NCBI RefSeq assembly: GCF_025215495.1 | Contig: NZ_CP104302.1 | Span: forward strand, 3,658,001-3,722,000 | Length of the DNA: 64,000 nt | Direction: 5' to 3' | Origin: Mycolicibacterium brumae | GTDB taxonomy: Bacteria > Actinomycetota > Actinomycetes > Mycobacteriales > Mycobacteriaceae | Shown here: piece by piece, positions 27,268 to 38,305 of the stretch | How the letters are laid out: each line of letters opens with the position of its first letter | Numbering within the stretch: the stretch's first letter is position 1 | Made by a program: the position numbers and the translations under genes | The notes under the pieces: model-generated | The model's input: only the letters and a program-made list of their open reading frames with translations | What the model was told of the DNA's origin: nothing | Databases searched by the model: none

Positions 27268-27624
27268 TTGACCGAGTTGGCAGCTCCGCAGGATGAAATG
27301 GCCAGCCGCCGCATCGAATTGGATGTGACCGGCATGACGTGCGTGATGTGCGCACGACGCCTGGAGAAAGCCCTGAACAGGATTGGCGGCGTGCGCGCCA
27401 CGGTCAAGATCGCCACCAAGATCGCCTCCGTCGACGCCGCGCCGGGCGTCACCGTCGAACAGCTGCGCCAGGCGGTGGAGCGCGCCGGATACCAGGCCGC
27501 CGAGCGGATCGAAATCACCTCGCCCATCGCCGATCCCGACGACGCAGATCGGAGAGGCCCCCTGCGCGCGTTGCTTCGGTGGATGTCCAGGACGGTTGCG
27601 ATTGTCACAGGATGGACCAGATGA
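27268..27624 (+). CDS. Stand-alone heavy-metal-associated (HMA) domain protein
   Basis: A 118-residue protein whose residues 15-85 form an HMA domain with the metal site GMTCVMC near residue 24, a Met-flanked CxxC usual for Cu(I). From RIELDVTGMTC to GYQAAE it reads like the N-terminal metal-binding domain of the mycobacterial copper ATPases CtpA/CtpB. It then ends in a short basic amphipathic stretch (RRGPLRALLRWMSRTV) where the ATPase would continue into its membrane region. It could be a dedicated copper chaperone or a retained fragment of a Ctp gene. TTG at 27268 is preferred because GAAGGGA lies eight bases before it; TTG at 27250 and ATG at 27298 are alternatives. In M. tuberculosis ctpA and ctpB flank the INLP operon. 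Confidence 0.85.
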   Translation: MTELAAPQDEMASRRIELDVTGMTCVMCARRLEKALNRIGGVRATVKIATKIASVDAAPGVTVEQLRQAVERAGYQAAERIEITSPIADPDDADRRGPLRALLRWMSRTVAIVTGWTR

Positions 27625-27654
27625 CAGTGAAATATGATAAACGTCAACACTTTT

Positions 27655-27670
27655 CGGCGGTTCGCCGCCG
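27655..27670 (+). terminator. Hairpin after the HMA gene
   Basis: A six-base-pair GC stem (CGGCGG / CCGCCG) closes a TTCG loop 30 bases after the HMA stop. There is no U-tract after it, which is common for mycobacterial terminators. It lies 70 bases before the MmpL gene, so it may only reduce readthrough. Confidence 0.4.
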
Positions 27671-27740
27671 CGCCCAGCGCGTTCTGCCAAGCTCCAGGAA
27701 CTCCGACTGACACGCCGATGAGCGGTCCGGCAGACACCCC

Positions 27741-30596
27741 GTGACCGTAGGACTCCGACAGTCGCCTTTGCCGCGTCAGCGATCCGGCGCCTCCCGGTGG
27801 ATCCGCCGGTTCGCCGTCCCCGTCATCGTCGCCTGGGTCGCGTTCGTCGCCGCGGTCAGCATCGTCATTCCGCCGTTGGAAGCCGTCGGACAGATGCGGG
27901 CGGTGTCGATGAACCCCTCTTACGCGCCGTCGGTCACCGCCATGAAGCGGATCGGCGAAGTGTTCGGGGAATTCCGCTCCGACAGTTCGGTGACCATCGT
28001 GGTGGAGGGCCATCAGCCGCTGGACGCCGAGGCCCACGATTTCTATGAATCGGTGGTCCGGCAGCTCAACGCCGACCACGACCACATCGAGTTCGTCCAG
28101 GATCTGTGGAGCGACCCGCTGACCGCGGCGGGCGTGCAGAGCGAGGACGGTATGGCCGCCTACGTTCAGGTGTACCTGGTCGGCAACCAGGGCGAGCCGC
28201 TGGCGAACGAGTCGGTGCGCGCCGTGCAGGAGATCGTCTCGGGCACCCTGGCGCCGCCCGGGGTGCAGGCTTTTGTCACCGGCCCGGCGGCGTTGGCCGC
28301 CGATGAGCTGGAGGCCGGCGACCGCAGCGCAGCGATCATCGTCATCCTCACCTTCGTGGTGATCACGACCATGCTGGTGTTGGTCTACCGGTCGATCGGA
28401 ACGGTCCTCATCGTGTTGGCCATGGTGCTGCTGACGTTGCAGGCCGCCCGGGGCGTGGTGGCGCTGCTGGCCTATCACCACGTGTTCGGCCTGACCACCT
28501 TTGTCACCAATCTGCTGGTGACCCTGACGATCGCCGCGGCCACCGACTACGCCATTTTCCTGGTGGGCCGCTACCAGGAAGCCCGGACCGCAGGCCAGGA
28601 TCCAGAAACCGCGTACAACATCATGTTTCGCGGCACGACGCACGTCATCATCGCCTCCGGGTCGACCATCGCCGGGGCCACCCTCTGCCTGCATTTCACC
28701 CGGCTGCCCTACTTCCAGACGCTCGGCGTCCCGTTGGCGGCCGGCATGGTTGTCGCGGTTTGCGCGGCGGTGACGCTGGGTCCGGCCACCGTCGCGGTGG
28801 CCACCCGGTTCGGCCGGCTGGAACCCCGCCGCGCCATGCGGATCCGCGGTTGGCGCAAAGTCGGCGCGCTGGTCGTGCGCTGGCCGGCGCCGGTGCTGCT
28901 TGCCACGGTGGCCGTCTCGCTGATCGGGCTGCTGACGTTGTCGGGTTACCGCACCAACTACAACGAGCGCAACTACGTTCCGGACACGCTGCCGGCGATG
29001 GCCGGCGACGCCGCCGCGGAGCGGCATTTCTCCGCAGCCCGGATGAACCAGGAATTCCTGCTCGTCGAAGCCGATCGGGATGTCCGCAATCCCGCGGATT
29101 TCCTGGTGCTGGACAAGATCGCGAAAGCGGTGGCGCGGCTGCCCGGCATCAGCCGCGTTCAAGCGATCACCCGCCCCGACGGCAAACCGCTGAAGTTCAG
29201 CACTCTGCCGGCGCAGCTGAGCATGACAGGGGCCCCGCAAGCGCTCAATGAAGCCCACCTGCGGCGCCTGACCGGCGGGGCGCAACAGCAGATCGAAGAC
29301 GTCACCGCCACCATCGACACTCTGACGCGCATGCAGGCGCTGATCGCCCAGACCGCCGAGGTCACCCACAGCATGGTCGCCAAGACCCACCAGATGGTGA
29401 GCGATGTTGCGGCGCTGCGCGACCACCTCGGTGACTTCGATGATTTCGTCCGGCCGCTGCGCAACTATCTGTATTGGGAGCCGCACTGCTACAACATCCC
29501 CGCATGCTGGTCGATGCGTTCGGTGTTCGACGCGCTCGACGGCGCGGACACCCTGAGCACCGATGCGCAGGCGCTGCTGGCGGAGCTGGACCGGTTCGAC
29601 GAACTGACCCCGGCGCTGCTGGGGCAATTGCCAGGCCAGATCGAGACGCTGCGGAACACCAGAAACCTGCTGTCGCAAAGCACCTCGACGCAGCAGGGCG
29701 TGCAGGACCACGGCGACGCGATGGCCCGGGGCCAGACCGCGATGGGCCGGGCTTTCAACGACGCGAACAATGACGACACCTTCTACCTGCCGCCGGAGAC
29801 CTTCGACAACCCGGATTTCGCGAAGGGCATGAGAAACTTTGTCTCCCCGGACGGCCACGCGATCCGGTTCATCGTCACCCACGACGGCGATCCGCTGACC
29901 GCCGAAGGCATTGAGCGCATTGAGCGCGTCAAACTGGCGGCGAGAGAAGCGATGAAGGGCACGCCGCTGGAAGGCTCCAAGGTCAGCCTGGCCGGCACGG
30001 CGTCGGTCTTCAAGGACATGCGCGACGGAAACGTCTATGACCTGTGGGTCGCCGGATTGTCGGCGATGAGCCTGATCTTCATCATCATGCTGGTCATCAC
30101 CCGCAGCCTGGTCGCGGCCGCGGTGATCGTCGGCACCGTCGCACTGTCCCTCGGCGCGGCGTTCGGATTGTCGATGTTGGTGTGGCAGCACATCATTGGC
30201 CTGGATCTGCACTTCATGGTGATGGCCATGGCGCTGATCGTGCTGCTGGCGGTCGGCGCGGACTACAACCTGCTGCTGGTGTCTCGGTTCCGGGAGGAGA
30301 TTCACGCGGGGCTGAAGACCGGCGCCATCCGGGCGATGGGCGGAACGGGTTCGGTGGTCACCTCGGCGGGACTGGTTTTCGCCTTCACCATGATGTCGAT
30401 GGCCGTCAGCGAACTGCGGGTGGTGGCCCAGATCGGCACCACCATCGGGCTCGGGCTGCTGTTCGACACGCTGGTGATCCGGTCATTCATGACCCCGGCC
30501 ATCGCCGCCCTGCTGGGACGATGGTTCTGGTGGCCGCAGGTGGTGCGGTCCCGCCCGGCCCCGTCGCCGTGGCCACGCCCACCCATCGAGCTGTGA
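27741..30596 (+). CDS. MmpL-family RND transporter, MmpL4/5-like
   Basis: A 951-residue RND transporter with the MmpL layout: one N-terminal helix, a periplasmic domain, five helices, a second helix plus long helical periplasmic insert, and five final helices. The two proton-relay Asp-Tyr pairs are [12 protein letters not shown] (near residue 267) and [12 protein letters not shown] (near residue 839). The insert includes [14 protein letters not shown], which I recall from the MmpL4/MmpL5 group that exports siderophores with MmpS partners. No mmpS gene is present here. Placement after the NRPS suggests export of the lipopeptide; this is inference. The GTG at 27741 has no obvious ribosome site, so the exact start is uncertain. 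Confidence 0.9.
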   Translation: MTVGLRQSPLPRQRSGASRWIRRFAVPVIVAWVAFVAAVSIVIPPLEAVGQMRAVSMNPSYAPSVTAMKRIGEVFGEFRSDSSVTIVVEGHQPLDAEAHDFYESVVRQLNADHDHIEFVQDLWSDPLTAAGVQSEDGMAAYVQVYLVGNQGEPLANESVRAVQEIVSGTLAPPGVQAFVTGPAALAADELEAGDRSAAIIVILTFVVITTMLVLVYRSIGTVLIVLAMVLLTLQAARGVVALLAYHHVFGLTTFVTNLLVTLTIAAATDYAIFLVGRYQEARTAGQDPETAYNIMFRGTTHVIIASGSTIAGATLCLHFTRLPYFQTLGVPLAAGMVVAVCAAVTLGPATVAVATRFGRLEPRRAMRIRGWRKVGALVVRWPAPVLLATVAVSLIGLLTLSGYRTNYNERNYVPDTLPAMAGDAAAERHFSAARMNQEFLLVEADRDVRNPADFLVLDKIAKAVARLPGISRVQAITRPDGKPLKFSTLPAQLSMTGAPQALNEAHLRRLTGGAQQQIEDVTATIDTLTRMQALIAQTAEVTHSMVAKTHQMVSDVAALRDHLGDFDDFVRPLRNYLYWEPHCYNIPACWSMRSVFDALDGADTLSTDAQALLAELDRFDELTPALLGQLPGQIETLRNTRNLLSQSTSTQQGVQDHGDAMARGQTAMGRAFNDANNDDTFYLPPETFDNPDFAKGMRNFVSPDGHAIRFIVTHDGDPLTAEGIERIERVKLAAREAMKGTPLEGSKVSLAGTASVFKDMRDGNVYDLWVAGLSAMSLIFIIMLVITRSLVAAAVIVGTVALSLGAAFGLSMLVWQHIIGLDLHFMVMAMALIVLLAVGADYNLLLVSRFREEIHAGLKTGAIRAMGGTGSVVTSAGLVFAFTMMSMAVSELRVVAQIGTTIGLGLLFDTLVIRSFMTPAIAALLGRWFWWPQVVRSRPAPSPWPRPPIEL

Positions 30597-30690
30597 CGTG
30601 CCGAAATCACAAGTGCTCGGCTCTCAGCGTCTTTAAACGCACCCCGAGACAACCCGTCGTCGGGGACGAAACACAGAAAGGTCCGTTCCG

Positions 30691-31368
30691 TTGCATATCG
30701 AACCGGGGGTCGTTGAGGGCCCCAAGATCATCCTGAGCTATCTGACCGCGACCGGGGCCGGCGCCTACGCACTGTGGCTGGCTACCCAGTTGGCTAAGGA
30801 GCGCGGCGTCGGCGCCCTGGTCATGCGAGTTCTGGCGACCACCGGGTTGGTTTTCGTCTTCTTCGAAGTGTTCCCGCATTATCCGGTGGGGGTGTCCGAG
30901 GTTCACCTAATCCTCGGCTCGACACTGTTCTTGCTGTTCGGACCCGGACCAGCCGCGCTCGGCCTCGCTGGCGGACTGCTGCTGCAGGGCGTGTTCTTCG
31001 CCCCGTTCGACCTGCCCCAGTACGGCATGAACGTGACCACTTTGCTGGTGCCGTTATTCGCGCTGCAGGCGGTGGCGTCCAAGGTGATCGCACCGCGCAC
31101 TCCCTACGTCGACCTGAAATACCGTCAGGTGCTTGCCCTGTCGGTGAGCTACCAGGCGGGAGTGGTCGCGTGGGTGGCGTTCTGGGCCCTCTATGGCGAG
31201 GGCTTCTCCGCGCAGACGATCCGCGACATCGCCACCTTCGGCTCGGCGTACATCGTCGTGATCCTGATCGAGCCGCTGGCCGACCTCGGGGTGCTGGCGG
31301 GCGCCAAGGCGCTACGGCAGCTGCAGAACAACCCGCTGTTGGAACACCGTTTGCACCACCCGGCGTGA
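30691..31368 (+). CDS. CbiM-like energy-coupling-factor permease
   Basis: A 225-residue membrane protein with about six helices. The N-terminus MHIEPGVV and the internal VSEVHLILGSTLFLLFG and GMNVTTLLVP segments match the CbiM/NikM family of Co/Ni substrate-binding permeases. In that family the free N-terminal amine, His2 and an internal His (here near residue 71) bind the metal, so the TTG at 30691 must be the start; AGAAAGG lies upstream. No CbiN, CbiQ or CbiO partners are nearby, so it acts alone or borrows an energising module. Context suggests a metal-related job in the INLP island. Whether it carries Co, Ni or another metal cannot be read from sequence. Confidence 0.85.
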   Translation: MHIEPGVVEGPKIILSYLTATGAGAYALWLATQLAKERGVGALVMRVLATTGLVFVFFEVFPHYPVGVSEVHLILGSTLFLLFGPGPAALGLAGGLLLQGVFFAPFDLPQYGMNVTTLLVPLFALQAVASKVIAPRTPYVDLKYRQVLALSVSYQAGVVAWVAFWALYGEGFSAQTIRDIATFGSAYIVVILIEPLADLGVLAGAKALRQLQNNPLLEHRLHHPA

Positions 31369-31411
31369 ACATCGGCGGTGCCGGCCCCGAAGTCAACGCG
31401 CTCGGGCGCCG

Positions 31412-33007
<1,596 letters not shown>

Positions 33008-33045
33008 GGGGTCCCCTCCCGTCGAGGCGGACGCGTCAGCCGCCA

Positions 33046-33660
33046 TCACAGCATCACTTTGAACATGACCGCCATTCCGGCGGCCATCATGGCCTGGCAG
33101 ATGTCATTGGCGCCGACCCGCCAGGAGGCGCCCACCCCGGCGCTTCGCCGCAGCGCCGGACGCGCGAACCACCACAGTGCCGCTACGGCGAATCCGACCG
33201 CGAAAGCCCAGTCCAGTCCGGTGATCAGCGGTGGATCCCCATGCTGTGCGCCGGTGGCCGCGGCCGCCGGTCCATGGTGCGCGGCGTGCCCGATCGCCGA
33301 CGTTCCGCCGTCGGCCGGTGTCGGCGCCAAGCCGCCGCCCATCACCGCGTACATCCACGCCATCGCCAGCATCATCACGCCGTGGTACGCGTTGCGGGCC
33401 CGGTGGCCGCGATCAGCGAGGGTTCGGATCAGGAACCAGGCCGCGGCGGCGGCAAAGACCAACATCGGGCCGGTAGTCGGCAGTCCGGCTCCGGCGGGCC
33501 AGGCCATCACCGTCATGGCCACCCCCATCAGCGCATGCAGCATCAGGCTGACCCGATCAGCCCAACGATTCCGACCGGTCGCCAACTGGTGGACGCATTC
33601 GGCGGAACTGATCAGAAACATCGCGGTGACCAACCACCGCAGCCATAGTTCGTCGATCAC
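33046..33660 (-). CDS. DUF5134 His-rich membrane protein
   Basis: A 204-residue membrane protein with about five or six helices. It resembles the actinobacterial DUF5134 family, starting DELWLRWLVTAMFLISS. A polar loop near residues 130-150 is rich in His and Gly (GHAAHHGPAA, GAQHGD), and conserved His residues lie at the first helix (ECVHQL), in SLMLHALMG and in ARNAYHGVMM. A metal-binding role fits but is not proven. It is followed by the PepSY gene, overlapping or separated by about 38 bases depending on that start. GTG at 33660 was selected because it places the first helix at the N-terminus; no ribosome site is clear. Confidence 0.75.
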   Translation of the reverse strand: MIDELWLRWLVTAMFLISSAECVHQLATGRNRWADRVSLMLHALMGVAMTVMAWPAGAGLPTTGPMLVFAAAAAWFLIRTLADRGHRARNAYHGVMMLAMAWMYAVMGGGLAPTPADGGTSAIGHAAHHGPAAAATGAQHGDPPLITGLDWAFAVGFAVAALWWFARPALRRSAGVGASWRVGANDICQAMMAAGMAVMFKVML

Positions 33661-33842
33661 GGGCGCGCCCGGGCGGCGGCGATCCGGGGCCAGAAGTGAT
33701 GCGTTTCCACACTCGGAATGGTCGCGCACCTGACCCCGGAAGTTCCCTGGAACCCGCGACTGTCGTCCGTGGGCGCGTTCGGACACGGTCGCAACGCGAT
33801 CTGTGAACGCGCAACCTGCCGCTCCGAGTAGGCTCGCTAACC

Positions 33843-33850
33843 AACCGGTT
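33843..33850. promoter_or_regulatory. Palindrome upstream of fadE6
   Basis: AACCGGTT lies 24 bases before the fadE6 start within CTAACCAACCGGTTAATAG. Short palindromes of this kind are often TetR-family operators at fad genes. The assignment is tentative. The rest of the 213-base gap between the DUF5134 gene and fadE6 shows nothing clear. Confidence 0.25.
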
Positions 33851-33873
33851 AATAGAGCCAATGGAAGGCCGCC

Positions 33874-36054
33874 ATGCCCATCGCGATCGCCGAAGAACAC
33901 CTCGCCCTGGCCGATTCGGTGCGCGCCCTGGTGGCGCGCACGACACCGTCGGAGGTGTTGCACGAGGCCCTGGAGAACCCGGTTCCGAACCCGCCGCCGT
34001 ACTGGCGGGCGGCCGCCGAGCAGGGCCTGCAGGGTGTGCACCTGGCCGAATCGGTTGGCGGGCAGGGCTACGGAATCCTGGAGTTGGCGATCGTGCTGGC
34101 CGAGTTCGGCTACGGCGCGGTGCCCGGCCCGTTCGTCCCGTCGGCCATCGCCAGCGCGCTGATCGCCGCGCACGACCCGGATCATGCGCTGCTGGCCGAA
34201 TTGGCGTCCGGCGACACCATCGCGGCCTACGCCATCGACTCCGGCCTGACCGCCACCCGCCACGACGAGGTGCTGATCATCCGCGGCGAGGTCCGCGCGG
34301 TGCCCGCCGCGGCACAGGCGTCGGTGCTGGTGCTGCCGGTCGCCATCGACAGCGGCGAGGAATGGATGGTGCTGCGCGCCGACGAACTGGAGATCGTCGA
34401 GCGCCAAAGCCTGGATCCGCTACGGCCGATCGCCGACGTGCGGGCCAACGCCGTCGAACTCGGCGACGACCGGGTGCTGAACAACCTGTCGCGGCAGCGC
34501 GCCCGCGCGCTGATGTCCACCCTGCTGTCCGCCGAAGCGGTCGGGGTTTCCCGCTGGGCCACCGACACCGCGGCCGACTACGCCAAGATCCGCGAACAGT
34601 TCGGCCGCCCGATCGGCCAGTTCCAGGCCATCAAGCACAAGTGCGCGCACATGATCGCCACCACCGAGCGGGCCACCGCCGCGGTGTGGGACGCGGCCCG
34701 GGCGCTGGATGAATCCGGTGACAGCCACTACGAGTTCGCCGCCGCGGTGGCGGCCACCCTGGCGCCGGTCGCCGCCCAGGACTGCGCGCAGGACTGCATC
34801 CAGGTGCACGGCGGCATCGGCTTCACCTGGGAGCACGACGCCAACGTGTACTACCGCCGGGCGCTGGCGCTGGCCGCGTGCTTCGGCCGCGCAGCCGAGT
34901 ACCCGCAGTTGGTGGTCGACACCGCGACCAGCACCGGGATGCGCGGCATCGACATCGACCTGGATCCCGAGACCGAGGCGCTGCGGACCGAGATCCGCGC
35001 CGAGGTCGCCGCGCTCAAGGCGATCCCCAGCGGGCCGGAGCGCGACACCGCCATCGCCGAGGGCGGCTGGGTGCAGCCGCACCTGCCCACCCCGTGGGGC
35101 CGCGCCGCCACCCCCGTCGAGCAGATCATCATCGCCCAGGAATTCAGCACCGGCCGGGTGCGCCGGCCGATGATGGGCATCGCCGCCTGGCTGATCCCCT
35201 CCATCGTCGCCTACGGCACCGACGAACAGCAGCAGCGCTTCCTGCCGGTGACGTTCCGCGGCCAGATGATCTGGTGCCAGCTGTTCTCCGAGCCCGGCGC
35301 CGGCTCGGATCTGGCCAGCCTGACCACCAAGGCGGTCAAGGTCGACGGCGGCTGGCGCATCACCGGCCAGAAGATCTGGACCACCGGCGCGCAGTTCTCC
35401 GAATGGGGGGCGCTGCTGGCCCGCACCGACCCGTCGGCGCCGAAGCACCAGGGCATCACCTACTTCCTGCTGGACATGAAGAGCCCCGGTGTGGAGGTCA
35501 AGCCGCTGCGCGAGCTGACCGGCAACGCCATGTTCAACACCGTCTTCCTCGACGACGTGTTCGTGCCCGACGATCTGGTGCTCGGCGAGGTCAACCGCGG
35601 CTGGGAGGTCAGCCGCAACACCCTGACCAACGAGCGGGTGTCCATCGGCAGCAGTGAGCCGCCGTTCCTGGCGAACCTGGACCAGTTCGTGGCGTTCCTG
35701 CGCGACGGGCAGTTCGACCAGATCGAGCAGAACCACGCCGGCCGGTTGATCGCCGAGGGTCACGCCGCCAAGCTGCTGAACCTGCGCTCGACGCTGCTGA
35801 CACTGGCCGGCGGGGACGCCATGCCCTCGGCGGCCATCTCCAAGCTATTGGCGATGAAAACCGGCCAGGGCTACGCCGAGTTCGCGGTGGCCTCCTTCGG
35901 CACCGACGGGATCGTCGGCGACGAATCCACCGAGCCGGGCCGCTGGGTGGGCTACCTGATGGGCAGCCGCGCGACCACGATCTACGGCGGCACCTCCGAG
36001 ATCCAGCTGAACATCATCGCCGAGCGGCTGCTGGGCCTGCCCCGGGATCCGTAG
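33874..36054 (+). CDS. fadE6: Two-domain acyl-CoA dehydrogenase FadE6
   Basis: A 726-residue protein made of two acyl-CoA dehydrogenase units in tandem, like M. tuberculosis FadE6 (731). The first (about 1-360) retains the C-terminal helical motifs FGRPIGQFQAIKHKCAHM and VHGGIGFTWEHD. The second (about 370-726) has the FAD/substrate signature CQLFSEPGAGSDLASL and WRITGQKIWTTGAQ, and ends with YGGTSEIQLNIIAERLLGLPR. It would introduce a trans-2 double bond in an acyl-CoA, passing electrons to ETF; its acyl specificity is unknown. TGGAAGG precedes the ATG. The pairing with convergent fadD2 matches Rv0271c/Rv0270. Confidence 0.92.
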   Translation: MPIAIAEEHLALADSVRALVARTTPSEVLHEALENPVPNPPPYWRAAAEQGLQGVHLAESVGGQGYGILELAIVLAEFGYGAVPGPFVPSAIASALIAAHDPDHALLAELASGDTIAAYAIDSGLTATRHDEVLIIRGEVRAVPAAAQASVLVLPVAIDSGEEWMVLRADELEIVERQSLDPLRPIADVRANAVELGDDRVLNNLSRQRARALMSTLLSAEAVGVSRWATDTAADYAKIREQFGRPIGQFQAIKHKCAHMIATTERATAAVWDAARALDESGDSHYEFAAAVAATLAPVAAQDCAQDCIQVHGGIGFTWEHDANVYYRRALALAACFGRAAEYPQLVVDTATSTGMRGIDIDLDPETEALRTEIRAEVAALKAIPSGPERDTAIAEGGWVQPHLPTPWGRAATPVEQIIIAQEFSTGRVRRPMMGIAAWLIPSIVAYGTDEQQQRFLPVTFRGQMIWCQLFSEPGAGSDLASLTTKAVKVDGGWRITGQKIWTTGAQFSEWGALLARTDPSAPKHQGITYFLLDMKSPGVEVKPLRELTGNAMFNTVFLDDVFVPDDLVLGEVNRGWEVSRNTLTNERVSIGSSEPPFLANLDQFVAFLRDGQFDQIEQNHAGRLIAEGHAAKLLNLRSTLLTLAGGDAMPSAAISKLLAMKTGQGYAEFAVASFGTDGIVGDESTEPGRWVGYLMGSRATTIYGGTSEIQLNIIAERLLGLPRDP

Positions 36055-36150
36055 GCGCCGCCCTGCCCGTCGAGTGTGCAATGTGGCAGGTTCGTCGTCT
36101 TGCGTGCGCACAGATCGCGAAATGAGCGGATTCCACGATCTGAACGCACC

Positions 36151-36230
36151 CACAATGCGCACGCCGATCACGACGCACACACAATGCGCACGCCGATCAT
36201 CAGGACGCACACACGACGCGCACGCACGCG
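36151..36230. repeat. 29-bp direct repeats between fadE6 and fadD2
   Basis: The 20-mer cacaatgcgcacgccgatca is present exactly at 36151-36170 and 36180-36199, a 29-base period. A degenerate third copy (cacacgacgcgcacgc) follows at about 36210. They fill the gap between the convergent fadE6 and fadD2 genes. The shared gcgcac core recalls the 30-bp array at 3164-3345. Confidence 0.7.
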
Positions 36231-36250
36231 CCGGAGGTTAGGGACCCGAG

Positions 36251-38116
36251 CTACTTGCCGTCCTCGACGCCCTCGGCGACGGCCTCCACGTCGACCTCCG
36301 CGACGGCGGCGGCGCGCTCGTCCTCACCGCCACCGTGCAGCGCGTCGCCGATCGCCTCGGTGACGGTGGAGACGCCCTCGCCGATCTTCTCCGAGATGTT
36401 GGCGGCTGCGTCCTCGACGTCGGCGACGCCCTCGCCGATGTCGCGCAGCACGCGCTTGAGGATCTTGCCGGTGGGGTTGCGCGGCAGCTCGTCGACGAAC
36501 ACCACCTCGCGGGGCACCTTGTAGCGGGCCAGGTTGTCCCGGACGTAGGCCTTGATCGCGTCCTCGTCGATCTCGGCGCCGTCGGCCTTGACCACGAACG
36601 CGCGCAGCCGCGAGCCCCACTCCTTGTCGTCGACGCCGAGCGCGGTGGCTTCGATGATCTCCGGGTGCCCGGACAGCAGGTCCTCCACCTCCGCCGGGAA
36701 CACGTTCTCGCCGCCGCAGATGATCATCTCGTCGTCCCGGCCGCTGACGTAGAGCAGACCGTCGGAGTCGAAGTAGCCGACGTCACCGGTGGACATCAGG
36801 CCGTCGATGATCTGCTTGCCGCCGCCGCCGGTGTAGCCCTCGAACGGGAACGTGTTGCCGACGAAGATCCGGCCCACCTCGCCGGGGGTGGTCAGTTCCA
36901 CGCCGTTGTCGTCGATGATCTTGATCCGCACGCCGACCACCGGCGGCCCGACGGTGGCCGGGTTCTTCTGCAGGTCCTTCGGCCGGGCGATGGTCGCGAA
37001 CGCGATCTCGGTGGAGCCGTACAGGTTGTAGACCACCGGGCCGAGGTCGTTCATGGTGCGGCTGGCCAGCTCGGCGCCCAGCTGGGAGCCGGAGACGAAG
37101 ATGATCCGCAGCGCGGAGGTGTCCGGCTTGGTCTCCAGGGTGTCGCGGTAGTCCAGGATCCTCGACAGCATCACCGGCACCACCACCATTGCGGTGACCC
37201 GGTATTTCTCCAGGTCCTCCAGCACGTGCGCGGGCTTGAAGCGGCGGCGCAGCACCAGGGTGTTGCCCAGCATCATCGCGATGGTGGCGTGCAGGAAACC
37301 CAGCGCGTGGAACATCGGCGCGGGCAGCGAGGTGACCTCACCGCCGCGGAACGGGACCGCCGACACGATGCCGCCGATGGGCGCCAGCGACGGCGGCGCG
37401 GCCCGGTTGGCGCCCTTCGGGGTGCCGGTGGTGCCGGAGGTCAGAATGATGATCTTGGCCTGCTTGGCCGCCCGCGGCGCGGGCTTGCCGTCGTCGCCTT
37501 CGATCAGCTCGGCCAGCGTCGGCGCGGTGCTGCCCGAGGGCTCATCGGTGTCCGGGTTGGTCGGCAGCGCCCGCAGCTTGCCCAGCGGCGGTTCCGCCGC
37601 GGCGACGGCCGCGGTGTACTCGTCGTCGTGAATGATCAGCTGCGCGCCCTCGCGCTCGGACACCTCTTTGATCTGCGGGCCGGAGAATTCGCTGTTGAGC
37701 AGGATCATCCGGGCGCCGACGCGGGCGCAGCCGTACAGCGCGATGAGAAACCAGCGATGGTTGCGGGCCAGCAGCGCCACCCCGTCGCCGTCCTGGACGC
37801 CCTTGGCCCGCAATCCGTTGGCCACCGCGTGGGCGGCGGCGTCGAGTTCGGCGAAGGTGATCTCACCGTCGTCGTCGATCACCGCGATGCCGTCCGGATT
37901 GCGGCGGGCGTTGAGCGCCGGGATCATCCCGATCTCACCCCAGCGGGCCATGTCGGCCAGCATGTTCGCGAAGACCGGCGGGCTCATCTTCAACGCGCCG
38001 GAGGAGAACATCTTGCGGGCGTAGTGCAGCTCCGCCGCTCCCCGATCCACGTACTTGGACACCGTTTCGCCCAGTGCGTTAACGCCTTGCTGGGCCAGAT
38101 CAGTGAGCTTCGACAT
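36251..38116 (-). CDS. fadD2: Fatty acid-CoA ligase FadD2 with C-terminal extension
   Basis: A 621-residue ANL-family ligase. Motifs are IIILTSGTTGTPKG (near residue 224), LYGSTEIA (near 370), STGDVGYFDSDGLLYVSGRDD (near 446) and the catalytic Lys in PRNPTGKILKR (near 540). It would activate a fatty acid as AMP ester and load it onto CoA. M. tuberculosis FadD2 is about 560 residues; here the C-terminus carries an extra stretch of about 70-75 residues with amphipathic repeats (IGEGVADVEDAA, IGEGVSTVTEAIGDAL) and an acidic end. The extension resembles a membrane- or lipid-associating helix, but this is inference. The ATG start gives the family N-terminus. Confidence 0.9.
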   Translation of the reverse strand: MSKLTDLAQQGVNALGETVSKYVDRGAAELHYARKMFSSGALKMSPPVFANMLADMARWGEIGMIPALNARRNPDGIAVIDDDGEITFAELDAAAHAVANGLRAKGVQDGDGVALLARNHRWFLIALYGCARVGARMILLNSEFSGPQIKEVSEREGAQLIIHDDEYTAAVAAAEPPLGKLRALPTNPDTDEPSGSTAPTLAELIEGDDGKPAPRAAKQAKIIILTSGTTGTPKGANRAAPPSLAPIGGIVSAVPFRGGEVTSLPAPMFHALGFLHATIAMMLGNTLVLRRRFKPAHVLEDLEKYRVTAMVVVPVMLSRILDYRDTLETKPDTSALRIIFVSGSQLGAELASRTMNDLGPVVYNLYGSTEIAFATIARPKDLQKNPATVGPPVVGVRIKIIDDNGVELTTPGEVGRIFVGNTFPFEGYTGGGGKQIIDGLMSTGDVGYFDSDGLLYVSGRDDEMIICGGENVFPAEVEDLLSGHPEIIEATALGVDDKEWGSRLRAFVVKADGAEIDEDAIKAYVRDNLARYKVPREVVFVDELPRNPTGKILKRVLRDIGEGVADVEDAAANISEKIGEGVSTVTEAIGDALHGGGEDERAAAVAEVDVEAVAEGVEDGK

Positions 38117-38305
38117 GTGTCCACCCTATGACCTTCGGCAAGGGTTTCGCCGTGGATTCGCTTTCGACGACGGCCCGCGGATTGGACTCGGTTCGGTGAC
38201 GATGCGAAAGCCGCCCCGCAGATGGCGCCGGGCACGACGGCAGGTGGGACTTAGAGTCGGAACCGACCGCATCGCCGCCACCCCGAGACTTCCACGGAGG
38301 CAGGA

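Noticed and set aside
27633..27638. TATGAT as a promoter -10 for the MmpL gene
   Set aside because: No suitable -35 lies 16-18 bases upstream, and a GC hairpin sits between it and the gene, so support is too weak to list it as a feature.
27078..30305. Very long open frame on the minus strand opposite the MmpL gene
   Set aside because: It is low-complexity, Arg/Gln/His/Asp-rich shadow sequence typical of high-GC DNA; the plus strand encodes a clear MmpL with all its motifs.
30642..30665. Hairpin CCCCGA/TCGGGG before the CbiM-like gene as a riboswitch
   Set aside because: It is a single six-base stem with no B12-box or other conserved riboswitch element, so a cobalamin or metal riboswitch cannot be supported.
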